64,000 nucleotides of DNA from Oryzobacter telluris (lineage in GTDB: Bacteria; Actinomycetota; Actinomycetes; Actinomycetales; Dermatophilaceae), in the NCBI RefSeq assembly GCF_043099285.1, contig NZ_CP170723.1, positions 3,038,001-3,102,000 of the forward strand. The letters are read 5' to 3'. This document shows positions 50,298 through 57,127 of this stretch, piece after piece. How positions within the stretch are numbered: the first letter of the stretch is position 1; every line of letters starts with the position of its first letter. Position numbers and translations under genes: made by a program. Under the pieces are notes generated by a model. The model saw only the letters and a program-made list of their open reading frames with translations. It searched no databases and was not told where the DNA came from.

Positions 50298-51631
50298 CCG
50301 ACATCCCCAAGGGCTCCGTGGCCCGCGCCGCCAAGCTCGTCGGTCTCCCTCTCGGCCATGCCGGGCGGGTCGCCCTCGGGGTCGGCAAGCGGGTCGGGGG
50401 ACGGCCCGCCGAGCTCGTCGCCGCCGAGCTGCAGGCCCGCACCGCCGAGCAGCTGTTCGCCGTGCTGGGCACGCTCAAGGGCGGGGCGATGAAGTTCGGC
50501 CAGGCCCTGTCGGTCATGGAGGCCGCGATGCCCGAGGACCTCGCCGGTCCGTACCGGGCGACCCTCACCAAGCTCCAGGAGGCCGGTCCGCCGATGGGCG
50601 CCGACCGGGTCCACGAGATCCTCGCCCGCGAGCTCGGCCCGCGGTGGGCCACCACCAAGCTCGTCGCGTTCGACGACACGCCCGCCGCCTCGGCCTCCAT
50701 CGGCCAGGTCCACAAGGCGGTCTGGCGCGACGGCCGCGAGGTCGCCGTGAAGATCCAGTACCCCGGCGCCGCCGAGGCGCTGCTCTCCGACCTCAACCAG
50801 CTCTCGCGGGTGGCGCGCGTCGCCGGCTCGTGGGTGCCCGGCATCGACGTCAAGCCGATCATGGACGAGCTCAAGGCCCGGATGAGCGAGGAGCTCGACT
50901 ACCACCTCGAGGCCCGCAACCAGCGCCACTTCGCCGCGGCCTTCCGCGACGACGACGACGTCCTCGTGCCCGACGTCCTCGTCGACTCCGACCGGGTCCT
51001 CGTCACCGAGTGGGTCGACGGCACCCCGCTGTCGCGGATCATCACCGACGGCACCCAGGAGCAGCGCGACGAGGCGGCCACCCTCTACCTCGAGTTCCTC
51101 CTGCGCGCCCCCAACGTCGCGCGCATGCTGCACGCCGACCCGCACCCGGGGAACTTCCGGATCACCGAGGACGGCCGCCTCGGCGTCCTCGACTTCGGCG
51201 CGGTCAACCGGCTCCCCCACGGGCTGCCGTCGTCCCTCGGTCGCGTGCTCACCGAGGCGCTCGCGGGCGACGCCCCGGCACTGGAGCAGGCGCTGCGCAG
51301 CGAGGGGTTCATCCGCAAGGGCATCGAGATCGACCCCGACGCCCTGCTGGCGTACCTCACCCCGCTCGTCGAGCCCCTGCTCCACGACGAGTTCACCCCC
51401 ACCCGCGCCTGGCTGCGCGGGGCGGCGGCGACCCTGCAGGACCCGCGCCGCCCGCAGTTCCTCATCGGGCTCAAGCTCAACCTGCCGCCCGACTACCTGC
51501 TGATCCACCGCGTCTGGCTCGGCGGCATCGGGGTGCTCAGCCAGCTCGGCGGCACCGTGCCGCTGCGCGAGATGGTGTGCGCGTACCTCTCGGGCGTCGA
51601 CGAGTCGCGGCTGCCGCCGTCACCGGACTGA
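50294..51631 (+). CDS. ABC1/AarF/UbiB-type atypical kinase
   Basis: This 445-residue protein has the KxGQ-type motif in LGTLKGGAMKFGQALSVME, the Ala-rich loop DTPAASASIGQVHKAVW, the VAIK-like EVAVKIQYPG, catalytic HADPHPGNFRI and metal-binding LDFGAVNRLPHG. UbiB-like proteins support quinone or lipid metabolism through ATPase or kinase activity. No membrane helix is evident. The GTG overlaps the upstream stop, and GACAAT ends 6 nt before it, so it can also be made from a leaderless mRNA. It matches Rv3197. Confidence 0.93.
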   Translation: MTDIPKGSVARAAKLVGLPLGHAGRVALGVGKRVGGRPAELVAAELQARTAEQLFAVLGTLKGGAMKFGQALSVMEAAMPEDLAGPYRATLTKLQEAGPPMGADRVHEILARELGPRWATTKLVAFDDTPAASASIGQVHKAVWRDGREVAVKIQYPGAAEALLSDLNQLSRVARVAGSWVPGIDVKPIMDELKARMSEELDYHLEARNQRHFAAAFRDDDDVLVPDVLVDSDRVLVTEWVDGTPLSRIITDGTQEQRDEAATLYLEFLLRAPNVARMLHADPHPGNFRITEDGRLGVLDFGAVNRLPHGLPSSLGRVLTEALAGDAPALEQALRSEGFIRKGIEIDPDALLAYLTPLVEPLLHDEFTPTRAWLRGAAATLQDPRRPQFLIGLKLNLPPDYLLIHRVWLGGIGVLSQLGGTVPLREMVCAYLSGVDESRLPPSPD

Positions 51632-51639
51632 CGCCGGGC

Positions 51640-51837
51640 TCACCACCAGGCCGAGTCGAGCTTTCCCTCGATGCTGCGCAGGTGCTCGCGGCTGCAGCGG
51701 GCGCAGGTCCACACCTCGTGCCCGTTCTCGGTGCCGCGGGCCCAGGTGAGGCGGGCGAGGGCGCGGGCCTCGTCGTCGGCCGCGACCTCGCCACAGGTGG
51801 CGCACACGATGGGGCGCTCGGCCGCGGCGTCGGCCAC
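51640..51837 (-). CDS. small zinc-ribbon protein with conserved SAWW end
   Basis: This 65-residue protein has CATCGEVAADDEAR and CARCSREHLRSIEGKLDSAW, two CxxC pairs about 40 residues apart, and a C-terminal Trp-Trp. It resembles small conserved actinobacterial proteins of unknown function. It begins 5 nt after the HhH-GPD gene and is surely co-transcribed with it. A DNA-associated role is inference. Confidence 0.75.
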   Translation of the reverse strand: MADAAAERPIVCATCGEVAADDEARALARLTWARGTENGHEVWTCARCSREHLRSIEGKLDSAWW

Positions 51838-51842
51838 GAGGG

Positions 51843-52415
51843 TCAGCTCCCGGCCTTCGCGGCCGCCTTGGCCGCCTTCTTGAAGTCGCGCACCTTCTGC
51901 AGCGACTCGGGGTCGACGACGTCGGCGACCGAGCGGAACGAGCCGGCCTCGGCGTAGGCGCCGCAGGCCTGCTCCCAGCCCTCGGGCCGCACACCGAGCT
52001 GCTTGCCGAGCAGCGCCGTGAAGATCCTCGCCTTCTGCTCGCCGAAGCCCGGCAGCGCCCGCACGCGGCGGACCAGCTCGGCCCCCGTGGCGACGTCGCG
52101 CCAGATGGCGGAGGCATCGCCGTCGTACTGGTCGCGCACGACCACGGCGAGCTCCTGGATGCGGCCGGCCATCGAGCGGCCGTAGCGGTGCACGGCCGGC
52201 GGGGTGGCGCACAGGTCGGCGAAGGACTCGGGCTCGGCGGCGGCGAGCGCGGCGGGGTCGAGGGTGCCGAAGCGCTCGAGGACCTTGGCCGGACCGGCGA
52301 AGGCGCGCTCCATCGGGAACTGCTGGTCGAGCAGCATGCCCACGACGAGGGCGAACGGGTCCTGCGACAGGACGCGGTCGGCGGCGGGGTCCTGGGCGAT
52401 CGTCAGCGTGACCAT
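51843..52415 (-). CDS. HhH-GPD-type base excision DNA repair family protein
   Basis: This 190-residue protein has an N-terminal helical region (DPFALVVGMLLDQQFPMERA) and a helix-hairpin-helix ALPGFGEQKARIFTALLGKQ as in the endonuclease III/AlkA superfamily. The usual catalytic Lys/Asp and iron-sulfur cluster cannot be assigned, and it is shorter than classical glycosylases. The C-terminus is Lys/Ala-rich. TACGCT ends 6 nt before the ATG, consistent with a leaderless mRNA. Confidence 0.85.
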   Translation of the reverse strand: MVTLTIAQDPAADRVLSQDPFALVVGMLLDQQFPMERAFAGPAKVLERFGTLDPAALAAAEPESFADLCATPPAVHRYGRSMAGRIQELAVVVRDQYDGDASAIWRDVATGAELVRRVRALPGFGEQKARIFTALLGKQLGVRPEGWEQACGAYAEAGSFRSVADVVDPESLQKVRDFKKAAKAAAKAGS

Positions 52416-52477
52416 GGCCGAAGCGTAGCCAGCACCGTCGCGCCGACGGCACGCCAGAAGTCGCGCTCGGAGAACAG

Positions 52478-52508
52478 CACCGCCCCCGACGCGGTGTCGG
52501 GGGCGGTG
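52478..52508 (-). terminator. terminator after the whiB7-linked small gene
   Basis: CACCGCCCCCGAC (52478-52490) pairs exactly with 52496-52508 around GCGGT. On the minus strand it lies 20 nt after the 43-residue ORF and is followed by CTGTTCT. Confidence 0.8.
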
Positions 52509-52527
52509 CGCTCGTCGGTCACGGGGC

Positions 52528-52659
52528 TCATCGCACGATGGCGTGGATGACCGCCCGGACCTGCTCACGCTCGGCCGCGGCCTGCGCCCGGCGCTGCGTC
52601 TCGTGGACGCGGCGCTCCTGCGCGGTGCGACGGATGCGCTGCATTCGCCTGGTGTACAT
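52528..52659 (-). CDS. 43-residue basic helical protein downstream of whiB7
   Basis: An AAGGAG ribosome site with 6-nt spacing precedes an ATG that opens a 43-codon frame (MYTRRMQRIRRTAQERRV through HAIVR). The product is strongly basic with Gln/Glu/Arg-rich helical periodicity and no Cys. It lies 45 nt after whiB7 and before a terminator, so it is probably in the same transcript. I do not recognise the family. Confidence 0.6.
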   Translation of the reverse strand: MYTRRMQRIRRTAQERRVHETQRRAQAAAEREQVRAVIHAIVR

Positions 52660-52704
52660 CTGCTTCTCCTTGCTGGTGGTCAGTGCTGTCGGTGGTGCTG
52701 GTGC

Positions 52705-52992
52705 CTACGCGGCGACCTCGGTCTTGCGAGGCCGGCCACGGGGGCGCTTGCGCGGGACGACGACGCCCTGGACGAAGAGCTCGCCACCCCAGACCCCCCA
52801 CGGCTCGCGCCGGTGGAGCGCCCCGGTGAGGCACTCGAGGCGGGCCGGGCAGGTGCCGCAGAGGGCCTTGGCGAACTCGACACCGTCGGGGGTGTCGGCG
52901 AACCACATCTCGGCGTCGTTCTCGCGGCAGGGGATGCCCTCGCCGGTCGTCGCGGACGCCTCGTGCAGGTCGAGGAGCTCGGTCAGCTGCAT
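52705..52992 (-). CDS. whiB7: WhiB7-type iron-sulfur transcriptional regulator
   Basis: This 95-residue protein has four cluster cysteines (Cys22, Cys45, Cys48, Cys54; CGTCPARLEC), the GVWGG turn and a C-terminal AT-hook RGRPRK. The AT-hook marks WhiB7, which with the housekeeping sigma factor activates intrinsic antibiotic-resistance genes and its own promoter. The ATG has a near-perfect AAGGAGGTGA site; an in-frame ATG at 53115 would add 41 unlikely residues. It lies beyond the leader ORF and attenuator-like terminator at 53177-53471 and next to uvrD2, as in mycobacteria. Confidence 0.94.
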   Translation of the reverse strand: MQLTELLDLHEASATTGEGIPCRENDAEMWFADTPDGVEFAKALCGTCPARLECLTGALHRREPWGVWGGELFVQGVVVPRKRPRGRPRKTEVAA

Positions 52993-53176
52993 CGGGGTCT
53001 CACCTCCTTGCTCGGCGCGCCGGGTGGGGCGCTCGGTCGGGTCTGACGCGCGCCGGGTGTGGCGCGTGGTACTCGGGGGGCGGCCTTCGTGGGTCCGCAC
53101 CGTGGTGCTGGTCATGTCGTGTCCTCGCGTGGTCTGTGGTGGGTCTGCAGTCGGTGCGTGTGCCGGGGTACGAGAA

Positions 53177-53210
53177 AGGCCGCGGATCCCGGTGTCGGGA
53201 TCCGCGGCCT
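53177..53210 (-). terminator. intrinsic terminator (attenuator) between leader ORF and whiB7
   Basis: AGGCCGCGGATCCCG (53210-53196 on the minus strand is its mirror) forms a perfect 15-bp stem with a 4-nt loop, followed on the minus strand by TTTCTCGT. It is 21 nt past the leader ORF stop. Confidence 0.85.
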
Positions 53211-53231
53211 CGAGGTGAGCCTGTCTGGGTG

Positions 53232-53471
53232 TCAGACGGGTGATGCCTCGAGGCGTGGATACACGACTCCCGTGATCGGGGCGACGGTGGCGACGGCGGT
53301 GGTGTCCTTCATGGGCGTGAGCTCACGGACGCGGATACCGGCGACGGACACAGTGGTCCCCTGGACGGTGCGGAAATCGCCCGAGTGAGCGGTGTTGGCA
53401 CCGCGCCACGGACGCGCGCAGATGTCGCTGATGTCGTACATCGCCATCTCCTTCGTCGTCATGGACTTCAT
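53232..53471 (-). CDS. 79-codon leader ORF upstream of whiB7
   Basis: The ATG follows GAGGAGGG and opens a 79-residue frame (MKSMTTKEMAMYDISDICAR start, VYPRLEASPV end). I find no family. In-frame ATGs at codons 4, 9 and 11 are alternatives. The ORF stop lies within a hairpin and 21 nt before an intrinsic terminator, so its translation is likely to control read-through into whiB7. The last codons use A-ended triplets (GGA, CCA, GCA, TCA) that are rare elsewhere in the window. Confidence 0.65.
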   Translation of the reverse strand: MKSMTTKEMAMYDISDICARPWRGANTAHSGDFRTVQGTTVSVAGIRVRELTPMKDTTAVATVAPITGVVYPRLEASPV

Positions 53472-53542
53472 GGGGCCAACCCTCCTCACTGGTACTCGAT
53501 CCCGGACGCACGTCCGGACGGACGCGCGAGGTAACTCACAGG

Positions 53543-53582
53543 AGAGTATGGGAGCCGCCGCGGGGGTGGCAACGCAATTAAT
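53543..53582 (-). promoter_or_regulatory. whiB7-leader promoter TTGCCA-N18-TACTCT with AT-rich upstream element
   Basis: On the minus strand TTGCCA (53572-53567) and TACTCT (53548-53543) are 18 bp apart. Two bases upstream of -35 lies ATTAATTG (53582-53575), which stands out in this GC-rich DNA. WhiB7 is known to bind AT-rich DNA just upstream of -35 through its AT-hook, so autoregulation is expected. Confidence 0.7.
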
Positions 53583-53640
53583 CGGGAAAGTTTCGCTGCG
53601 CGGTGGCGAGAACGGCGAACGTCGTTGTGCGACAGCGCGA

Positions 53641-55758
53641 TCAGTCGTCAGAAAATTCTTTGAGGACGGTGAGCACGGCGTCGCCCCAGCGCTCGAGCTT
53701 GGCGGGCCCGACCCCGCTGATCTGCGCCAGCTCGCGGGTGTCCTTGGGGACCCGCTCGGCGATGGCGGTGAGCGTGGCGTCGGTGAAGACGACGTAGGCC
53801 GGGACGTCGGCCTCCTTCGCCTGCTCGAGCCGCCAGGCGCGCAGCGTGTCGAACAGGGCCTCGTCCATCGTGGGCGGGCAGGCGGTGCAGCGGCCGATGG
53901 TCCGCTCCTTCGCCGTGGCCAGGGGGCCACCGCAGACGCGGCACGTGGACCGGACGGTGGCTGTGGCGCCCTTGCCTGCGGCGGCGCCGCGCCGGCGCTT
54001 GGGCTGCGAGCGTGCGGCCTCGCCGAGGACGGCGGAGGTGCCGTCGAGGAAGCGCGAGGGCCGGCGGGTGACCTTGCCACCCGGCGTACGGGCGCCGGCG
54101 TAGGACAGGGTGAGCCGCTCGCGGGCGCGGGTGACGCCCACGTAGAGCAGCCGCCGCTCCTCCTCCACCGCCTCGGGGGTGTCGGCCATCGTGATGGGCA
54201 GCAGGCCGTCGGAGCAGCCGACGAGGAAGACGCTGTCCCACTCCAGCCCCTTCGCGGCGTGGAACGAGGCGAGGGTGACCCCCTGCACCGTGGGGGCGTT
54301 CTGCTCGGCGGCGCGCTGGTCGAGCTCGGCGACGAACGCGGGCAGGCGCGCCTCCGGCTCGGTGGCGGTCATCTGGTCGGCGAGGGCGGCGAGCGCCGAG
54401 AGCGACTCCCACCGCTCGCGGGCCGCGCCTCCCGCCGCCGGCTCGCCGCGGGTCCAGCCGGCCCCGAGGAGGACGTCGCGGACGAGGTCGGGCAGCGGCA
54501 CCGAGCCGTCGTCGGACCGGGCGGCGCCCCGCATGAGGACCACGGCGTCGCGGACCTCTCGGCGCGAGAAGAACCGCTCGCCGCCGCGCACGAGGTAGGG
54601 GATGCCGCGCTCGGCCAGCGCCGACTCGATGGCCTCGCTCTGCCCGTTGGTGCGGAACAGCACGGCGATCTCGGAGGCCGGGTGCCCGCCCGCCACGAGG
54701 GTCTCGATGCTCGACGCGGTGCGGGCGGCCTCGTCGGGGTCGTTGTCGGCGACGACGAGCTCGGGGACCGGGCCGTCGGGGCGCTGGGCGCGCAGCTCGA
54801 CCGACCCGGAGCGCCGGGTGCCGCCGGGGCCGCTCAGCACGAGGTTGGCCAGGCCGACCACCTGCGGGGTGGAGCGGTAGTTGCGGACGAGCTCGACGAC
54901 CCGTGCGTCCGGGTGGCGCCGGCGGAAGCCGAGGAGGTGCTCGGGCGAGGCGCCGGTGAAGGAGTAGATGGTCTGAGCGGGGTCGCCGACGACGCACACG
55001 TCGGTGCGGTCGCCGACCCAGAGCTCGAGCAGCTCCTGCTGGAGCCGGTTGACGTCCTGGTACTCGTCGACGACGAAGTGCCGGTACTGGCCGCGAACGG
55101 CCCGGGCGATCTCATCGTGCTCGCGCAGGATGCCCACGGTGAGCAGCAGGACGTCCTCGAAGTCGATGACGCCGCGGTCGGCCTTGACGTCCTCGTAGGA
55201 GGTGATGAGCCGCGACATCGCGGTGGGGTCCAGGCCCGCCGGCGGTTCGCGCCGCTGCGCCGCCGCGGCATGCGCGTAGGTCTCGGCCGTGAGCATCGAG
55301 ACCTTGGCCCACTCGACCTCGGAGGCGAGGTCGCGCACGGCGGGGCCGTCGAGGCGGATCCGCAGGCGCGACGCGGCCTCGGCGACGGCGCTCGCCTTGT
55401 GCGGCATCACCTCGGGGGCGGCGCCACCGATGGCGCGCGGCCAGAAGTAGTGCAGCTGGCGCAGGGCCGCCGCGTGGAAGGTGCGCGCCTGCACCCCGCC
55501 CACCCCGAGGTCGCGCAGCCGGGTGCGCATCTCCCCCGCGGCCCGCGCGGTGAAGGTGACCGCGAGGACGCGCTGGGGCTGGTGCACCCCCGACAGCACG
55601 CCGTAGGCGATGCGGTGGGTGATGGCCCGCGTCTTGCCCGTTCCGGCACCCGCGAGCACGCACATCGGCCCGCTGGGGTGGGCCGCGACCTCGCGCTGCT
55701 CGGGGTCGAGGGCGTCGAGGATGGCGTCGGCGCCGGGGTGCACGGGGAGGGTCGTCAT
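53641..55758 (-). CDS. uvrD2: UvrD2-type superfamily 1 DNA helicase with HRDC domain
   Basis: This 705-residue helicase has Walker A LAGAGTGKTRAITHRIA (from residue 35), VTFTARAAGEMRTRL, Walker B VVDEYQDVNRLQQ, GDPAQTIYSFTGA, the VTRARERL motif VI, a zinc site (CRVCGGPLATAKERTIGRC) and a C-terminal HRDC domain. This is the UvrD2 domain order of mycobacteria (Rv3198c). It unwinds DNA in the 3'-5' direction. TAGGAT lies 8 nt before the ATG, consistent with a leaderless mRNA. It is divergent from mycoredoxin. Confidence 0.95.
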   Translation of the reverse strand: MTTLPVHPGADAILDALDPEQREVAAHPSGPMCVLAGAGTGKTRAITHRIAYGVLSGVHQPQRVLAVTFTARAAGEMRTRLRDLGVGGVQARTFHAAALRQLHYFWPRAIGGAAPEVMPHKASAVAEAASRLRIRLDGPAVRDLASEVEWAKVSMLTAETYAHAAAAQRREPPAGLDPTAMSRLITSYEDVKADRGVIDFEDVLLLTVGILREHDEIARAVRGQYRHFVVDEYQDVNRLQQELLELWVGDRTDVCVVGDPAQTIYSFTGASPEHLLGFRRRHPDARVVELVRNYRSTPQVVGLANLVLSGPGGTRRSGSVELRAQRPDGPVPELVVADNDPDEAARTASSIETLVAGGHPASEIAVLFRTNGQSEAIESALAERGIPYLVRGGERFFSRREVRDAVVLMRGAARSDDGSVPLPDLVRDVLLGAGWTRGEPAAGGAARERWESLSALAALADQMTATEPEARLPAFVAELDQRAAEQNAPTVQGVTLASFHAAKGLEWDSVFLVGCSDGLLPITMADTPEAVEEERRLLYVGVTRARERLTLSYAGARTPGGKVTRRPSRFLDGTSAVLGEAARSQPKRRRGAAAGKGATATVRSTCRVCGGPLATAKERTIGRCTACPPTMDEALFDTLRAWRLEQAKEADVPAYVVFTDATLTAIAERVPKDTRELAQISGVGPAKLERWGDAVLTVLKEFSDD

Positions 55759-55825
55759 CGCGGTCGATCCTAGGTGTCGCCACCGACGACGGGACCAGCC
55801 GTCCCCAGGCCGCCGGGAGGGCGTC

Positions 55826-55852
55826 GGGAAGGTTCGCGGCCGCCCGCACGTT
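55826..55852 (+). promoter_or_regulatory. SigR-type promoter GGGAAG-N18-GTT before mycoredoxin
   Basis: GGGAAG (55826-55831) is exactly 18 bp from GTT (55850-55852), one mismatch from the SigR consensus GGGAAT-N18-GTT. A start near 55860 gives a leader of about 28 nt with a TGGAGGA ribosome site. Mycoredoxin is a typical SigR target. Confidence 0.7.
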
Positions 55853-55887
55853 GCGCCCACCGGACCACACCGACCCCTGGAGGACCC

Positions 55888-56157
55888 ATGTCCGGCGCGA
55901 CCGAGCGCACCCTGCCCCACGCGGGCACCGTCACGATGTTCACGACGACCTGGTGCGGCTACTGCCGCCGCCTGAAGTCGCAGATGGACCGCGAGGGCAT
56001 CGGGTACACCGAGGTCGACATCGAGCACGAGCCCGGCAGCGCCGAGTACGTCATGTCGGTGAACGGCGGCAACCAGACCGTGCCCACCCTGCTCTTCCCC
56101 GACGGCAGCGCCGCGACGAACCCGTCGATCCACGAGGTCCGCGACCGCCTCGCCTGA
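55888..56157 (+). CDS. mrx1: mycoredoxin (glutaredoxin-like)
   Basis: This 89-residue protein has the active site FTTTWCGYCRRLKSQMD (CGYC), the cis-Pro region QTVPTLLFPDGS and the NGGNxTVPT pattern of mycoredoxin-1. It reduces mycothiol-protein disulfides in the cytoplasm. The ATG has a TGGAGGA site. It sits between uvrD2 and nudC as in M. tuberculosis (Rv3198A), and the upstream SigR-like promoter links it to the sigR-rsrA pair at 23822-24723. Confidence 0.95.
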   Translation: MSGATERTLPHAGTVTMFTTTWCGYCRRLKSQMDREGIGYTEVDIEHEPGSAEYVMSVNGGNQTVPTLLFPDGSAATNPSIHEVRDRLA

Positions 56158-56165
56158 CCCGCGCG

Positions 56166-57086
56166 TCAGCGCAGGGCGACCTCCGGGGCGTCGAGCGGGC
56201 CGCCGTACCAGTGCTCGACGAGCCGCCGTGAGATGGAGATCCGGCTCGACACGAGCACCGACCCGTCGTCGATGGCGGCGCGCAGCTCGGCGCGCGTGAA
56301 CCACCGGGCGTCCTCGATCTCCTCGGCCTGCAGGCGCAGGTCGGTGCCGAGCGCCCGCGCCGTGAAGCCGAGCATCAGCGACGACGGGAACGGCCACGGC
56401 TGGTCGCCGAGGTAGGTGACGTCGACGACCTCGACGCCCACCTCCTCGAGCACCTCGCGCGCCACGGCCGACGCGAGGGTCTCCCCCGGCTCGACGAACC
56501 CGGCGAGCACCGACATCCCCGCGGTACGGAACCCGCGACCGCGGGCGAGGAGCAGGCGGTCGGCGTCGTCGACGACGGCCATGATCACCGCCATGTCGGT
56601 GCGGGGGTAGTGCTCGCTGCCGTCGTCCGGGCAGCGCCGGATCCACCCCGCGAGGGCGGGCTCGGTGGCGCGGCCGCAGCGCGGACAGTGTCCGTGCGTG
56701 CGGTGCCAGTTGGCCAGGGCGAGGGTCGTGGTGAAGGCCGCGGCGTCGGTGGCGTCGAGGTCGGCCCCCACCTGCCGCAGGCTGCGCCAGTCGTCGTCCG
56801 CCTCCAGGTCGTCGGCGACGACGCCCACCCAGGTGGCTCCGTCGGCGTCCCCGAGCAGGACGGCCAGCCGGCCCGCGTCCTCCGTCTCGGGAGGTCCGAC
56901 GACGAGGCGGGGACCCTGCGGCTCGTCGAGCACCGCGACCCGGTCGCCGACGAGACGGAGCACCCGGGTGGCGGGGTCGGCCAGCAGCCGACCCAGCAGG
57001 TCGGGGTCGCTGCGCAGGTCCCCCCTGCGGTCGAACGCCGGTGCGCTGAGGGCCAGGTCGGGCAGGATCGCGTCGGCTGCGGGCAC
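56166..57086 (-). CDS. nudC: NAD(+) diphosphatase
   Basis: This 306-residue Nudix enzyme has a zinc-ribbon remnant (HCPRCGRATEPA then RRCPDDGSEHYPRTD), a Nudix box in GFVEPGETLASAVAREVLEE and the NADH-pyrophosphatase signature QPWPFPSSLMLGF. It cleaves NAD(H) and may remove NAD caps from RNA. The fourth zinc Cys is replaced by Asp. TAGGCT lies 7 nt before the GTG at 57086. It matches Rv3199c. Confidence 0.93.
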   Translation of the reverse strand: MPAADAILPDLALSAPAFDRRGDLRSDPDLLGRLLADPATRVLRLVGDRVAVLDEPQGPRLVVGPPETEDAGRLAVLLGDADGATWVGVVADDLEADDDWRSLRQVGADLDATDAAAFTTTLALANWHRTHGHCPRCGRATEPALAGWIRRCPDDGSEHYPRTDMAVIMAVVDDADRLLLARGRGFRTAGMSVLAGFVEPGETLASAVAREVLEEVGVEVVDVTYLGDQPWPFPSSLMLGFTARALGTDLRLQAEEIEDARWFTRAELRAAIDDGSVLVSSRISISRRLVEHWYGGPLDAPEVALR

Positions 57087-57115
57087 GCTTCCCAGCCTAC
57101 GGGCGTCCCACGGCA

Positions 57116-57121
57116 TACCGT
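57116..57121 (+). promoter_or_regulatory. -10 TACCGT giving a leaderless phosphotransferase mRNA
   Basis: TACCGT ends 6 nt before the GTG at 57128, with no ribosome site between. It is 17 bp from the divergent nudC -10 (57094-57099). Confidence 0.6.
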
Positions 57122-57127
57122 GGGCCC

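Larger units (their letters stand above)
52993..53536 (-). promoter_or_regulatory. whiB7 5' leader with attenuator-like structure
   Basis: From the predicted start near 53536 the leader holds, in transcription order: a 10-bp palindrome CGTCCGGACG (53520-53511), a 79-codon ORF (53471-53232), a hairpin over its stop codon (arms 53240-53233 and 53227-53220), a 15-bp terminator (53210-53177) and about 180 nt without clear genes before whiB7. GCCTCGAGGC at 53254-53245 can also pair with 53215-53207 at the terminator base. The order matches transcription-attenuated whiB7/wblC leaders. Confidence 0.7.

Noticed and set aside
52403..52531. A 42-codon ORF overlapping the stop of the small whiB7-linked gene (ATGA)
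   Set aside because: Its frame runs through the 13-bp terminator hairpin and into the HhH-GPD start, and it lacks a ribosome site.
52705..53115. WhiB7 with a 41-residue N-terminal extension
   Set aside because: The internal ATG at 52992 has a near-perfect ribosome site and gives the family N-terminus; the extension is Arg/Pro/Thr-rich and unlike WhiB7.
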